Shown here in pieces: positions 26,612-38,942 of a DNA stretch of 64,000 bases (position 1 is the first letter of the stretch; the number at the start of each line of letters is the position of its first letter). The stretch is taken from the NCBI GenBank assembly GCA_950097015.1, contig CATNEN010000039.1:20763501-20827500 (forward strand), read 5' to 3'. This DNA is from Macrostomum hystrix. Taxonomy: Eukaryota; Platyhelminthes; Macrostomidae. The translations under genes and the position numbers were made by a program. Under the pieces are notes generated by a model. The model ran no database searches. It was not told the DNA's origin and worked only from the letters and a program-made list of their open reading frames with translations.

Positions 26612-27329
26612 TGAAACTGCACAATGCACGATAAATAAATACTTATTTAAGCTAGTTTGCCGTCCTAACTTCTTCACTCCGGTCGACTGCCTTATCTGTC
26701 TAGTCAAATCGCTCTTTTGTAGTTAAATTGGAATAGTTTTTTTAAACTCTTATCGATCTATTCAGACAGCTGTATCATCCAACACACTGTCATGCTCTGG
26801 GGCCAAGTATGGGGCTGAGGCCTTCCTTGGATTAGTCAGACTTGGGCTGTACATTCTGTGAGCGCGGGTTTGGGGTGGGGTGGAGGCCCAATGTACACTC
26901 CAGGCCCCGCCCTTTATCTATGCACGGCTGTTCTATTTCAAGGCATCGATTTTGCTCTACCCCCTCTGTTCTCTCTCGTCCTTTATACCCCAGGCCTCAA
27001 GTATTTCAACTGGGACTGCTGACACCGCACTCACCCTAAGCGCTGAACGATCCCAGAGGAATGGGGTGTAGAGGATTAAGGGAATTAGTGGCCCAACTTT
27101 CTCATTCGCATCCCTTTCCCCCGATCCGATGTTCCCAATCCCCACCCACCCTGTTGAGTAGTAAGTAGTATGCTAACATACTCGTAAAACCAAACAGCTA
27201 ATTGTAAGAAACTAAGTCGACCTGGGGTTGGAAAACTAATTTGCTAGTGGGCCAAAGACAACAAAAAAACGACAGCTGCCGCAATTGACTGTAGAAATAT
27301 GAGACAGGATAGATGAGACAGAGATGACA
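26612..27329. other. Spacer, no gene seen
   Basis: Contains the 5' flank of the coiled-coil gene and a moderately GC-rich stretch at 26,840-27,150. The latter has short overlapping frames without convincing coding character. Confidence 0.5.
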
Positions 27330-27825
27330 GAAAAGGGGAGAGATGAGACAGGAAGAAATAAGACAGGGAAGAGATGAGACACGGGAGAGATGAGACACGT
27401 GAGAGATGAGACACGGGAGAGATGAGACACGTGAGAGATGAGACACGGGAGAGATGAGACACGTGAGAGATGAGACACGGGAGAGACGAGACACGGGAGA
27501 GATGAGACACGGGAGAGACGAGACACGGGAGAGATGAGACATGAGAGAGATGAGACACGGGAGAGACGAGACACGTGAGAGATGAGACACGGGAGAGACG
27601 AGACACGGGAGAGATGAGACATGGGAGAGATGAGACACGGGAGAGACGAGACACGGGAGAGATGGGACTCTGGAGAGAAGAGACACGGGATGTATTGAGA
27701 GATGAGACACGGGAGAGATGAGACACGGGAGGGATGAGACACGGGATGTATTGAGAGATGAGACACGGGAGAGATGAGACACGGGATGTATTGAGAGATG
27801 AGACAGGGGAGAGATGAAACAAGAT
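27330..27825. repeat. 16-bp minisatellite, second array of the same family
   Basis: Units of AGATGAGACACGGGAG, about 30 copies, with longer variants carrying ATGTATTG inserts near 27,690, 27,750 and 27,790. The reverse complement matches the array at 18.6-20.9 kb, with ACGGG in place of AGGGG in most units. The following 27,826-28,655 shows nothing recognisable. Confidence 0.95.
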
Positions 27826-28655
27826 ACAGTAGGTGTCGGAAAGGGCGATCATTAGCGGGCTTGATTTGGGAACTTTGAGGGCCGCATCTGAACTAGACTA
27901 AAGCGTCTCTGTACCAGCTACCCTTTAAGAAATAGATCATCCTGTTAGTGTTAGAAAGGGTTCGCGCTTATTGTTTAAATGCTTCAACCCGCTTCGCTGT
28001 AGATTGGGGTGTGTGAATCACATGCAGATATTCTCTGCCCAAAACACCGGTCCGACAATTTTTCAAGCGCTTCAGCCTCAGGGGCTGCATAAATGGCACT
28101 GTCAACACGATGACATTTACGAGCTATTGAATTGAGTTGCGACAGTTTTTTTAAATCGTTGGCATCCGCAAACGTTTCGGCATTAAAACTAGTATTTATA
28201 AATGGTTAACGTTAAATTTGTACCCATGAACATCTATGTCTTAACATGCTACTTCCAGTAGCAAGTAAAGTTATTTTACCATTATATGCCTGAAATGAAA
28301 CAAATATGGCGATGCTTGTCACGTTTTCAAAGGGTTTGTCAGATTCGAGTTTCTCCTTTATTTTTCTTCTTGAAGAAGAAACTGGCCGGGTCTATTATTC
28401 TCTTGCCGATTTCTTAAACCAGTGGCCTTTTGTTTAAGAATATTTGCAAATTTTCAAGCATTGCAAAACGAAATTATGTAATTGCAAGAATCTTAATTAA
28501 CTGCAATGTCCTGCAGAAAGGCAGGGGAAGAATTTGTAATTTATTGCTCTTCCCAGTTTTCAGACCATTCCGATCTCATATCCAAGGATCTTTATTAATA
28601 AAAACCATTTTTAAAAATGTCGGACTGTGTTTTCGTGCGATTTCACTCAAAATGC

Positions 28656-29985
28656 ATATCCTATTTCGATCCCATATCCCACTCCAACCCCATATCTCAT
28701 TCCAATCCCATATCCCACTCCAACCCCATATCCCACTCCAACCCCATATCTCATTCCAATCCCATAGCCCACTCTGATCCCATATCCCATTCCAACCCCA
28801 TATCTCATTCCAATCCCATAGCCCACTCTGATCCCATATCCCATTCCAATCCCATACCACTCCAACCCCATATCCTATTCCGATCCCATATCTCATTCCA
28901 ATCCCATATCCCACTCCAACCCCATATCCCACTCCAACCCCATATCCCACTCCAACCCCATATCTCATTCCAATCCCATATCCCACTCCAACCCCATATC
29001 CCACTCCAACCCCATATCCTATTCCGATCCCATATCTCATTCCAATCCCATATCCCACTCCAACCCCATATCCCACTCCAACCCCATATCTCATTCCAAT
29101 CCCATATCCCACTCCAACCCCATATCCTATTCCGATCCCATATCTCATTCCAATCCCATATCCCACTCCAACCCCATATCCCACTCCAACCCCATATCCT
29201 ATTCCGATCCCATATCTCATTCCAATCCCATATCCCACTCCAACCCCATATCCCACTCCAACCCATATCTCATTCCAATCCCATAGCCCACTCCAACCCC
29301 ATATCCCACTCCAACCCCATATCTCATTCCAATCCCATATCCCACTCCAACCCCATATCCTATTCCGATCCCATATCTCTTTCCAATCCCATATCCCACT
29401 CCAACCCCATATCCCACTCCAACCCCATATCTCATTCCAATCCCATAGCCCACTCCAACCCCATATCCCACTCCAACCCCATATCTCATTCCAATCCCAT
29501 ACCACTCCAACCCCATATCCCACTCCAACCCCAAATCCCACTCCAACCCCAAATCTCATTCCAATCCCATAGCCCACTCCAATCCCATATCCCATTCCAA
29601 TCCCATACCACTCCAACCCCATATCCTATTCCGATCCCATATCCCACTCCAACCCCATATCCCACTCCAACCCCATATCCCACTCCAACCCCATATCCCA
29701 CTCCAACCCCATATCCCACTCCAACCCCATATCCCACTCCAACCCCATATCCCACTCCAACCCCATATCCCACTCCAATCTCATATCCCACTCCAATCTC
29801 ATATCCCATTCTAACCCCAAATCCAACTCCAACCCCAAATCCCACTCCAACCCCAAATCTCATTCCAATCCCATAGCCCACTCCAATCCCATATCCCATT
29901 CCAATCCCATACCACTCCAACCCCATATCCTATTCCGATCCCATATCCCACTCCAACCCCATATCCCACCTTAATCTCATAATCC
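28656..29985. repeat. 18-bp minisatellite, about 73 copies
   Basis: Units of CCCACTCCAACCCCATAT with variants ATTCCAATCCCATAT, ATTCCGATCCCATAT and shortened CCATACC units. Variant order repeats in longer blocks, and a homogeneous run of the basic unit lies at 29,640-29,770. As 18 is divisible by three, long open frames appear on both strands; these are not genes. Confidence 0.95.
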
Positions 29986-30329
29986 CAAATGCACATTTCT
30001 ACCACACATTATTGATGAGCAATGAGCAAAGTAGTTCATCTGTAGAGCATTCGTGTTTCTAATGTTACTCATTAGCGTTTTTATTAAAAAACAGTTAAGC
30101 TGCACAATGAACACCTAATGGTTGCTATGCAATAAAGTGAATTCAAACAGGACATTTTGGAATGAACGAAGGTTCAAGTCATAGGACATAGTGAGGACAT
30201 AGATTCTCACTCGCATCTCGACAGGGTGAGATATGAGTTAAATTCAGCTTAACACCCACTCTATTTATGATTTGGTTAAGTTCTTATCTCTACAATTCTT
30301 TTTTTAAAAACTAACTGGCTCTAAAGGTT

Positions 30330-30975
30330 TGCGTCACCTGTTCCAACCACACCTAGACCTGTTAGACAGTTGTGTCACCTGTTTCTACCACACCTAGACC
30401 TGTTAGACAATTGTGTCACCTTTTTTACCCCACCTAGACCTGTTAGACAGTTGTGTCACCTGTTTCTACCACACCTAGACCTGTTAGACAATTGTGTCAC
30501 CTGTTTCTACCACACCTAGACCTGTTAGACAGTTGTGTCACCTATTTCTACCACACCTTGACCCGTTAGACAGTTGTGTCACCTGTTCCAACCACACCTA
30601 GACCTGTTAGACAGTTGCGTCACCTGTTTCTACCACACCTAGACCTGTTAGACAATTGTATCACCTGTTTCTACCACACCTAGACCTGTTAGACAGTTGC
30701 GTCACCTATTTCTACCACACCTAGACCTGTTAGACAATTGTGTCACCTGTTTCTACCCCACCTAGACCTGTTAGACAGTTGTGTCACCTGTTTCTACCAC
30801 ACCTAGACCTGTTAGACAGTTGCGTCACCTATTTCTACCACACCTAGACCTGTTAGACAGTTGTGTCACCTATTTCTACCACACCTTGACCCGTTAGACA
30901 GTTGTGTCACCTGTTCCAACCACACCTAGACCTGTTAGACAGTTGTGTCACCTGTTCCAACCAAAAAAGCACGCG
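30330..30975. repeat. 41-bp minisatellite abutting the M13-type gene
   Basis: About 15 units containing CCTAGACCTGTTAGACAGTT and GTGTCACCTGTTTCTACCAC, differing by a few bases. The last unit ends within about 15 bp of the stop codon at 30,983, so the array forms, or directly borders, the 3' UTR. The left flank 29,986-30,329 holds nothing else; an AATAAA on the minus strand occurs near 30,080. Confidence 0.9.
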
Positions 30976-30982
30976 AGGTTCT

Positions 30983-33227
30983 CTATGGAAATTCGCAAGG
31001 CGCCTTCAGCGCTTCCTTGCCGCAGCCGAAAGCATTCACAAACTGAGGCACATCCACCAGGGCCGCATTGATCAGTCGGCTGGCTGGACTTGCCGACACT
31101 CTGCACTGGGCGCGGGCCCAGTCAATGAAGAACAGTCGCCACACTGGCGGGTCGCGCAATCTGGACAGCGCTGCCGCCGCCGCCGCTGCCAGGCCGCTTC
31201 GCTTTGCCACCAGACGTGCCACTTGGCCAGACGAGCTGCCCGATGGGAGGCGATCGGCGAAGCAGCGGAACGCCGAGCCCAACTGCTGTTCGCTCTCGGT
31301 TGAGTATAGGTTGAGTCGATGCTCAGGCCCGACGGATGAAAAGGCCGCTTCCGCCAGCAGGGCCCCGGTTCCTGCCAAGCCGCTGCTGTCGTGATGGCTG
31401 TATAGCACGACAACGTCTGGCGCCATCAGGAAAAACCGACCGTCGCCAGTTCCGTTAGACAGCAGTCGAATATCCGACTGCGCTGCCAAGGGGTTTAACT
31501 TCAAACGAATCGACGCCAGTCGGTTGAGCATAGCTGTCCGAGTGTGTCCGCTGAGTCGTTCCGAACGACGGACTGAAGCGCCAAGCTCGAACATAACCGA
31601 GGCGAACAGGTCGTAAGTGGACATTGTTGACGTAGCTCCAGCCAGGCCGTCTGGTTCGCGACTGCAGGCGTAGGCGCTGAAGTTGTGGCACGGATCGATG
31701 ACAGCTGGCCAATCCGAGCTGCCTGACGGTTTCACGGACGTAGGTGCCAGCAGAAGCGTCGCGGGCACAGTAGGCTGCGGCAGCCTGGCCTCAGCCTCGA
31801 TGCGGCTGATTGGACTACGCGAGGCCTTGCCTCCGTGCACGTGAAGACTCAACAGGACGCAGCCGATGGCCAACAGTGCCAGGGAGAGGCAGCAGAGGCA
31901 GGCGCTAGCGACCAGCAGGCGACAACAGCGACGACGCGATTGTGGCACTGGCTGCTGGTCAAGCAGCGGCGGCGGTGGCGGCGGTGGTGGTACCACCCGT
32001 CGCATCGTCGGCCGCTCCGTTGCTTGCGGCTTCACCCGCCGATGAGATAATCTGCGCGGATCGGAGCAGGATCCTACGCTAGCTGGTTCGGGCTCCAGAA
32101 GTTCGTCGTCATTCTCATCGTCGATTTCATCTTCGTCATCGTGACGATCCGCATCTGTTGATGAGGCTCGACATGAGCCACTGCCGCCGCCGCTACTGCG
32201 GTTGCAGATGACCAGGGCCTGTTTGAGTGTTAATCGTGAATCAGATTGTGTTTTCGGAACTAGGAGACAATGCAGATGCTCTTGACGTGTCTCAAAACAG
32301 CGGGGGCTGCTGGATATTGTTACGCAATCGGGTCTCCATCTTAGACTGAGAAATTCTGCCAATTTTAACACCTCTCATCAAGGCTACCGCTGGCGCCCGA
32401 TGCAATGAGCCAGGAGGATTCAGCCCACCTTGATGGGTTCGCCTAAAGACAGTTGGCTGTTTCAAAGTGGCCCAAGCCTGGCTCGCCTGTCTTAGACGAG
32501 CATGGAACAGCTGTCGCCAACTGCCTGGCCGTTGACAGCACACCAGATCACCTTTTTGGACTGAGGGGCGGGGATTCGTGTCGGCGGCTGGCTAAAGTCT
32601 CGGGGTCTCTCCAATTTTCTCTGCAATCTTCCGTTCTCCGTTTCCTGTCGTCTCCTCTTCCACCCTGTCTCTCTATTTCTCTCCCATCTCTGACATCCCT
32701 ATTTTAAAAACGAAGAAAAGGAAAGTAGAATGTTTTTTTACTCCAAACTTTTTTCTACCTCTCAGAGTGGTGGGGTCGGGCGCGGGATTTTGGGATTTTG
32801 AAGCGGTAGTCGCTATGGGGCTCGCGTGGAACCCGACACTCCGCCTCGCAGCCGGACTAAGAGACGACACGGGAGCCGATGGGGCGTGACTTCGCGACCA
32901 AGAAATCCCATCAGGCGGTGATTGTCTTGTTGTTAGCGACACCAGATAGTGATGATATACAGTGCACAGGGTTTTGGGACTTACAACACCTCCGGAGGTG
33001 GTTGGCAAACATTTTCTAGCAGAAGCAGCTGGTAAGCCTTGCTCTCGGCCTATCGGCGGATTTGTCTGTCTGCAGTTGAGCCGATTCTGCTGGTCCTGCG
33101 AACTTCTTGACGACCAGTAATCAGCCGGGACTTCGATGCAAGATGCGCCATGATGACGACTGCAACCTGCTAGATGCTGCCGATGCAGCTGCTGCTGCTG
33201 ATGCTGATGGGGCATGTGGTGCCCCAT
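30983..33227 (-). CDS. M13/neprilysin-family type II membrane protein lacking the zinc site
   Basis: Proposed exons 32985-33227 and 30983-32218 join in phase 0 (492 residues). The cytosolic part has a His/Gln-rich start, an acidic block and PPPPPPPP. A transmembrane helix follows (CLCCLSLALLAIGCVLLSLH). The ectodomain opens with DPCHNFSAYACS, the M13 N-terminal signature. It ends with WRLFFIDWARAQCRV and FVNAFGCGKEALKAPCEFP, matching the LFF.aqvWC and C-terminal Cys blocks of neprilysins. Where active members have GHE.TH.FD this protein has ALLAEAAFSS, and ENIAD.GG is replaced by LVAKRSG. Both zinc His residues and the catalytic Glu are missing. The ectodomain is about 280 residues against about 700 in active enzymes. 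Expected: a non-enzymatic binding or scaffold role. Exon 1 is the less certain part. Confidence 0.75.
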
Positions 33228-33299
33228 TGCTACGGGCTGTTGTACTTCTGAATTTTTAAGAAATTTATTGATTGCTTTTATTAATTTCTAAAATTGAGA

Positions 33300-33545
33300 A
33301 TGGGGTAGACAGTGGATAGTTGAGATTCGAGATTAGAAATACTCGTAGGATAGTAGAGTTGATAGTAGACAGTTGAGATTAGTGATTAGCAATACTCGTA
33401 GGATAGTAGAGTTGATAGTAGACAGTTGAGATTAGAGATTAGAAATACTCGTAGGATAGTAGAGTTGATAGTAGACAGTCGAGATTAGAGATTAGAAATA
33501 CTCGTAGGATAGTAGAGTTGATAGTAGACAGTTGAGATTCGAGTT
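33300..33545. repeat. 53-bp minisatellite, 4-5 copies
   Basis: Units contain ATTAGAAATACTCGTAGGAT and AGTAGAGTTGATAGTAGACA. It lies just upstream of the M13-type gene's first exon and is followed by degenerate AGAGTAGAG-type sequence to about 33,660. Confidence 0.9.
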
Positions 33546-35204
33546 TATAAAATAGATAATTAAGAGTAGAGAGTAGAGAGGATAGTAGATAGCAGAATTT
33601 AAAGAGTACAGAGTAGAGAGTTAAGAGCAGGGATTAAAGAGCGGACAGTTGAGAGTTATGAGCTAGTAGAATAACAAAAGAGAGAGTACTTGGATTGAAT
33701 TACAGTTTCTAGATGCCTGCCTTCGATGGATGCTCCCTTTCACTGATCCATAATGAGGCAATATAAATCCTTAATCTCAGAAGCTATGAAATTCGATTTC
33801 ACTTAGCTGGTCATTGAAAAAGAGTGGTCTATATTGATTATTTGTTCGTCAAGTATAAGTTAGCGATAGATTCGCTTTGTTTGACCCGGTGGACCGAAAT
33901 TGCCTAGATAGTTTTGTGAGTAAAAGTGCATCTCTATTGACGACACGTTTAACATCATACTGTTGAGGCGGAGTTTATTAACCCAGACTAAAATGTTGAT
34001 GAAGAGACCATATGGGAGGTTAATAACAGACCCTTGGTGGACTCAAATTTAATGGCCAGTTGCTGGGGTGGGCTGCATGAGGGATTGGGATAACAATTGG
34101 ATAGGGAAAATAATTGAATTGTCTGCACCGGGTTGAGAACCGGAGGTGTTAAGGCTTGGGTGTGGTCTCTGGTGGACTATACGTACACGCGACCCACTGC
34201 ATAGGCGCGCTTGATATTAAATGAATTATCGAATTAGGAGCTATAATATTCACGAGACACGAACTGTTGGCTCCCCTCCAAAACATGCGCATCTGTCTTC
34301 TGTGTATCTGCAGTGCTGGATCAGCGAGTGCAGGATCCTGATGGAGTCCAACTTCTATACGGCCGCCATATAGCACTGATAGCAGCTAAACTATACGTGC
34401 ATACCGGCTGACTGAGGGCCATTGCTGTGGAGTCAGAGAGTGAGACACACTGCAAGCACACGCATATATACAACTCCCCTAGCCTTCGCGGCACTGTCAA
34501 CACCCAGGGCATCTGTTTCCGCTGCACGGTGGCCTCGACAACTCCGCCCCGCTGTGAAAAGCCACGAAGCGGAGGGCTTAAAGAAATCTGAGAGAGCTGA
34601 TCGGAGGGCATAGGAGACAGGGAGACAGCTCATGACTCCAGAAAGCATGCAGCCGACATCCAGACCTCAAATCTCCCCTCCGGAAAGTGAAAGCACTGAT
34701 CCTGCTGCTGCTGCTGCTGCTGCCGCATCTGCCCTCCTAGTACAAACCCCACAACCGCCTATAGCGATAGTGCGTGCTCTTTGCAGAGGAATAACAACTA
34801 AGCGGCGCTGGTGACAGATAAAGGCTAGCGGTTTGGCCCCAGAAACAAAGCGCCCAAGACTTTTTCGATGCCTGCTTCAGTCAGGTCAGTCGGGGTAAAG
34901 TAGGAATGCCGCATTTGTCAATCATATCGAGTGTTTCTCTAGTAACAGTCAAACGGCGCATTGTTGTAAGCGTCCGTCAAAAGGCTTGCGATACAAATTA
35001 TCTACCGTGGTAGCAATGTACGGAAAGACCCAATAATGTTTCAGGCTGCAGACAACAGGTTAGCTATGTGGTCAGAACTATGAAATCAGGAATGGAAGTA
35101 AGCCGACACCATTTGGCCTTTCAAATCAAAAGTATAACTGATTCGTCTAGGAACAAATTGATCCGTTGCTAAGATCTACTTTGGATTGTGGAGTAGAGTA
35201 ACAA
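33546..35204. other. Spacer, no gene supported
   Basis: Several short frames at 34,150-34,810 overlap on both strands without a convincing protein. A CTG run at 34,700-34,722 accounts for one. Nothing else recognisable. Confidence 0.5.
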
Positions 35205-35562
35205 TATTAATAATTGCGGAAGGGCTGCGGGCAATGGCACATCATTTGGTGACACTAGACCTGCAGCCAGCGAGGAGGCAATTCTGCCCATTTCGCTGAC
35301 TCCTGAGCACTTACGCACACAGATCCCGTACGCAGGCACACACTCACACAGGTGTGTACATCTGCCCTGACTTTCTTATCGTCAGGCAGTGTACACTTTC
35401 ACTGTGACTTGGAGGTTGGCCCTCAAGAGCGTAATTGCACGACAAGCCCCCAAGCCTTCTCTCCGCGGCTGCGCCCCAAATGAATGTGGCCTCGCCGCGG
35501 AATCGAACTCAGGGACCTTGGCGCGAGATGCAACTCACCGCTCTGCCACCCACCCCCGATAA
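35205..35562 (-). mobile_element. tRNA-derived SINE, family A (near full length)
   Basis: Read on the minus strand it begins GGGGGTGGGTGGCAGAGCGG (A-box region), then GAGTTCGATTCCGCGGCGAGG (B box). A body follows containing GGGGCTTGTCGTGCAATT, and it ends in GCAGCCCTTCCGCAATTATT with an ATT-rich tail. RNA polymerase III boxes and a simple-repeat tail identify a SINE. The following 35,563-36,269 is AT-rich, with a pair of CCAATAGG/GATTGG motifs near 35,910-35,935. Confidence 0.85.
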
Positions 35563-36269
35563 TGGAGTACAGTTTGCTATCTATACCTGGTTAGTGGAGC
35601 ATACAGTCCACCTAGATACTGTAATAGATTGACAATGAAAGCCGAGCATTAAATTGCCAATCAATTAATTACCTGTCATTTTCTGACGAGTACAGAGAAG
35701 TCTGCTAAGCTTGCTGCTTGGTGAAGAATCTACATGACAGGTGAATTAACAGAAATAAGTGTTTACTTTCGCTCTCAAGACAATAAAATGATGTACCGGA
35801 CTATGGCAAAACGGAAGAATTAAGTGACTTCACAAGGAATTTCTCTGTGTTTTTGGTCCTAAATATATAACGTGAAAGGCAACAGAGTGAAACCTATTGT
35901 GCTAGATGATTGGTCCTGTTCGCCAGCCAATAGGACCGTCAGCGCAATGAGACACGGACCTGATAAGCTTCAGTGAGAGCGATGCTCTCGTTATGATGCT
36001 ATTTGGCTCTTTAGGCATGCTAGCTTCCTCACTTTTTTGCCTATATTTATCCCATCAACTCAAATTTATTAATAGAGCTGAGCATGAACAAACACTCATT
36101 TTTATCTGAAAATTTCCCCATGTCATATTTTCCCAGTATTTATTATTTCAACTTTCTACTGTCGATCTTTATATTTTTGGCAATCACAATTTCCAATTAT
36201 TGATCCACCTTTTACTTCAAATCATTGTAAATCACGGTAACTTTTTGCAACACTGGCAGATTATCAATT

Positions 36270-37020
36270 CCGTTGCCTTATTATCAATCCTACTGTCTAT
36301 TTTTCAACCCAACTGTCAAATTATCAATCCAACAGTAAAATTATCAATCCAGCTGTAAAATTATCAACCCTGCTGTCGAATTATCAATCCAACAGTAAAA
36401 TTATCAATCCAGCTGTAAAATTATTAACCCAACTGTCAAATTATCAATCCAACTGTCAAATTATCAATCCCACTGTAAATTTTTCAATCCTAATGTCAAA
36501 TTATCAAGCCTACTGTCGAATTGTCAATCCAACTGTCAAATTATCAATCCAACAGTAAAATTATCAACCCAACTGTCAAATTGTCAATCCAACTGTCAAA
36601 TTATCAATCCAACTGTCAAATTATCAACCCAACTGTCAAATTATCAATCCAACTGTCAAATTATCAATCCAACAGTAAAATTATCAACCCAACTGTCAAA
36701 TTGTCAATCCAACTGTCAAATTATCAATCCAACTGTCAAATTATCAACCCAACTGTCAAATTATCAATCCAACTGTAAAATTATCAATCCAACTGTCAAA
36801 TTATCAACCCAACTGTCAAATTATCAATCCAACTGTCAAATTATCAATCCAACTGTCAAATTATCAATCCAACTGTCAAAATCATCAATCCAACTGTCAA
36901 ATTATCAATCCCACTGTCAATTTTTCAATCCCACTGTCAATTTTTCAATCCTAATGTCAAATTATCAATCCCACTGTCAGATTATCAATCATACTGTCGA
37001 ATTGTCAATCCTGCAAACAA
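36270..37020. repeat. 20-bp minisatellite, about 37 copies
   Basis: Units of ATTATCAATCCAACTGTCAA with AACCC/AATCC and GTAAA/GTCAA variants. A two- or three-unit order recurs between 36,500 and 36,800. The right flank to 38,180 is AT-rich with no gene seen; a short frame at 37,203-37,415 lacks support. Confidence 0.95.
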
Positions 37021-38184
37021 ATTGTCAACATTAATTTCTCAAACGTTTATTTCGTAATTTATTATTTATATATTGAACTTCAGAGATTAGCAAACTGCAA
37101 TTCATCAACTGAGCGAATGACGTTGAAATTTTTGCTGAATTTCTTTTCTTAGAAACTATTCAGAATAGAAGCTACGACAGCAACCTATCCTACTGGGCTT
37201 CTATGCAGATGGCAAACACACACACACACCGACCACTCAGTCTCGCCTCCAACTGTCCATCTCCGCTTTTTACTGGGGTCTCTCGTCCATTCATTTCATT
37301 GTTTAAAGCGGCGAGCAATTGTTTACACAGCTCGTGGCAGAGGATCCACAAGTCTCTGCAGCCTCCGTTTTGTTCCCCACATTTTATCCTCTATACGGCT
37401 AACAGAAGATGCTAGTAAATATTCTCCATAACGTGAGCCGTATATATAATTTCAAATGCATTGTTCTCCGGTACATTTATTTGAATATTTTATTCTTGAG
37501 CTGAACTCAGAAAGATGCATGGATATACAAAAAACTGGTTAGCTGAACAGCTTAAAGAATGGTGTAGATGCAAAGCCATTGCTTGCAGCACATTCCGATA
37601 GTGCACGTAAAAGTCCATGTCATGTTTGCCTCTGCTTGCTTTTAAATTTTAAATAGTTTTAAATAGAGCTTTTTCGATGTCGGTATTTTCGCATTTACTT
37701 CTTTTCTTGGCATCTAAAATCAAATTTAATCGAACATTGCAATCCAAACTGGAAGGCTTTTATTTGCTTTCAGCAATTTTCCATTTTTGTGAATTCTTGC
37801 ACTTTTTAAAACTGTTCGATCTGAAGAAAAATGTATGATTTTTTAGCCATACAATAAACCATTGTCCATTGTTGCATGAAAAATGCTGAGAGTATACATA
37901 TTTGAATGTCAAAATTTTATGTTTAAATCCGAAATAAGTAACACAAAATTTGACTTGTCACTCATCTAGTCAATTGCCGGCAACAATTAGGCTTCGAGAA
38001 ATGAAAGTTAATCACGAGTAACTCGCAATCATTCTAGATCAAAACTGAATTCTTGGTCGTAATTATTTATTTGTTAATTAAACTAGTTAAACATGACATC
38101 CTGACATAATCAATACAAATAAATGCATTATAAACCATTCAATAATCAACAGATAATCACCATGATAAACCTTGAACAAAAGAG

Positions 38185-38905
38185 CAACTCTTGAACTACA
38201 ATCCCACATTACCTAGACTCTTGAACTACAATCCCACATCCCCTAGACTCTTGAACTACAATCCCACATCCCCTAGACTCTTGAACTACAATCCCACATC
38301 CCATAGACTCTTGAACTACAATCCCACATCCCATAGACTCTTGAACTACAATCCCACATCCCCTAGACTCTTGAACTACAATCCCACATCCCCTAGACTC
38401 TTGAACTACAATCCCACATCCCCTAGACTCTTGAACTACAATCCCACATCCCCTAGACTCTTGAACTACAATCCCACATCCCCTAGACTCTTGAACTACA
38501 ATCCCACATCCCATAGACTCTTGAACTACAATCCCACATCCCCTAGACTCTTGAACTACAATCCCACATCCCCTAGACTCTTGAACTACAATCCCACATC
38601 CCATAGACTCTTGAACTACAATCCCACATCCCCTAGACTCTTGAACTACAATCCCACATCCCCTAGACTCTTGAACTACAATCCCACATCCCCTAGACTC
38701 TTGAACTACAATCCCACATCCCATAGACTCTGAACTACAATCCCACATCCCCTAGACTCTTGAACTACAATCCCACATCCCCTAGACTCTTGAACTACAA
38801 TCCCACATCCCCTAGACTCTTGAACTACAATCCCACATCCCCTAGACTCTTGAACTACAATCCCACATCCCCTAGACTCTTGAACTACAATCCCACATCC
38901 CCAAT
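38185..38905. repeat. 30-bp minisatellite, 24 copies
   Basis: Units contain TTGAACTACAATCCCACATC followed by CCCTAGACTC; the main variant is CCATAGACTC. One unit near 38,728 lacks a T and shifts the phase. Homogeneity is very high. The array ends about 35 bp from the TIPRL stop codon, so it is probably in or next to its 3' UTR. Confidence 0.95.
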
Positions 38906-38942
38906 AATCCCACCTTCAATCCCCAAACCCCTAGATTGAGTT

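Noticed and set aside
27198-27852. Three overlapping frames rich in [13 protein letters not shown]
   Set aside because: The same 16-bp satellite; no unique domain or start context.
28576-29926. Long open frames of 348-419 codons on both strands (repeating ISHSNP or WGWSGIWDW)
   Set aside because: They follow an 18-bp satellite, a multiple of three, and are open on both strands at once with no non-repeat domain.
35205-35562. Possible tRNA gene on the minus strand
   Set aside because: A and B boxes are present, but no full cloverleaf or acceptor stem. The same sequence recurs with a non-tRNA body and ATT tail, so it is a SINE.
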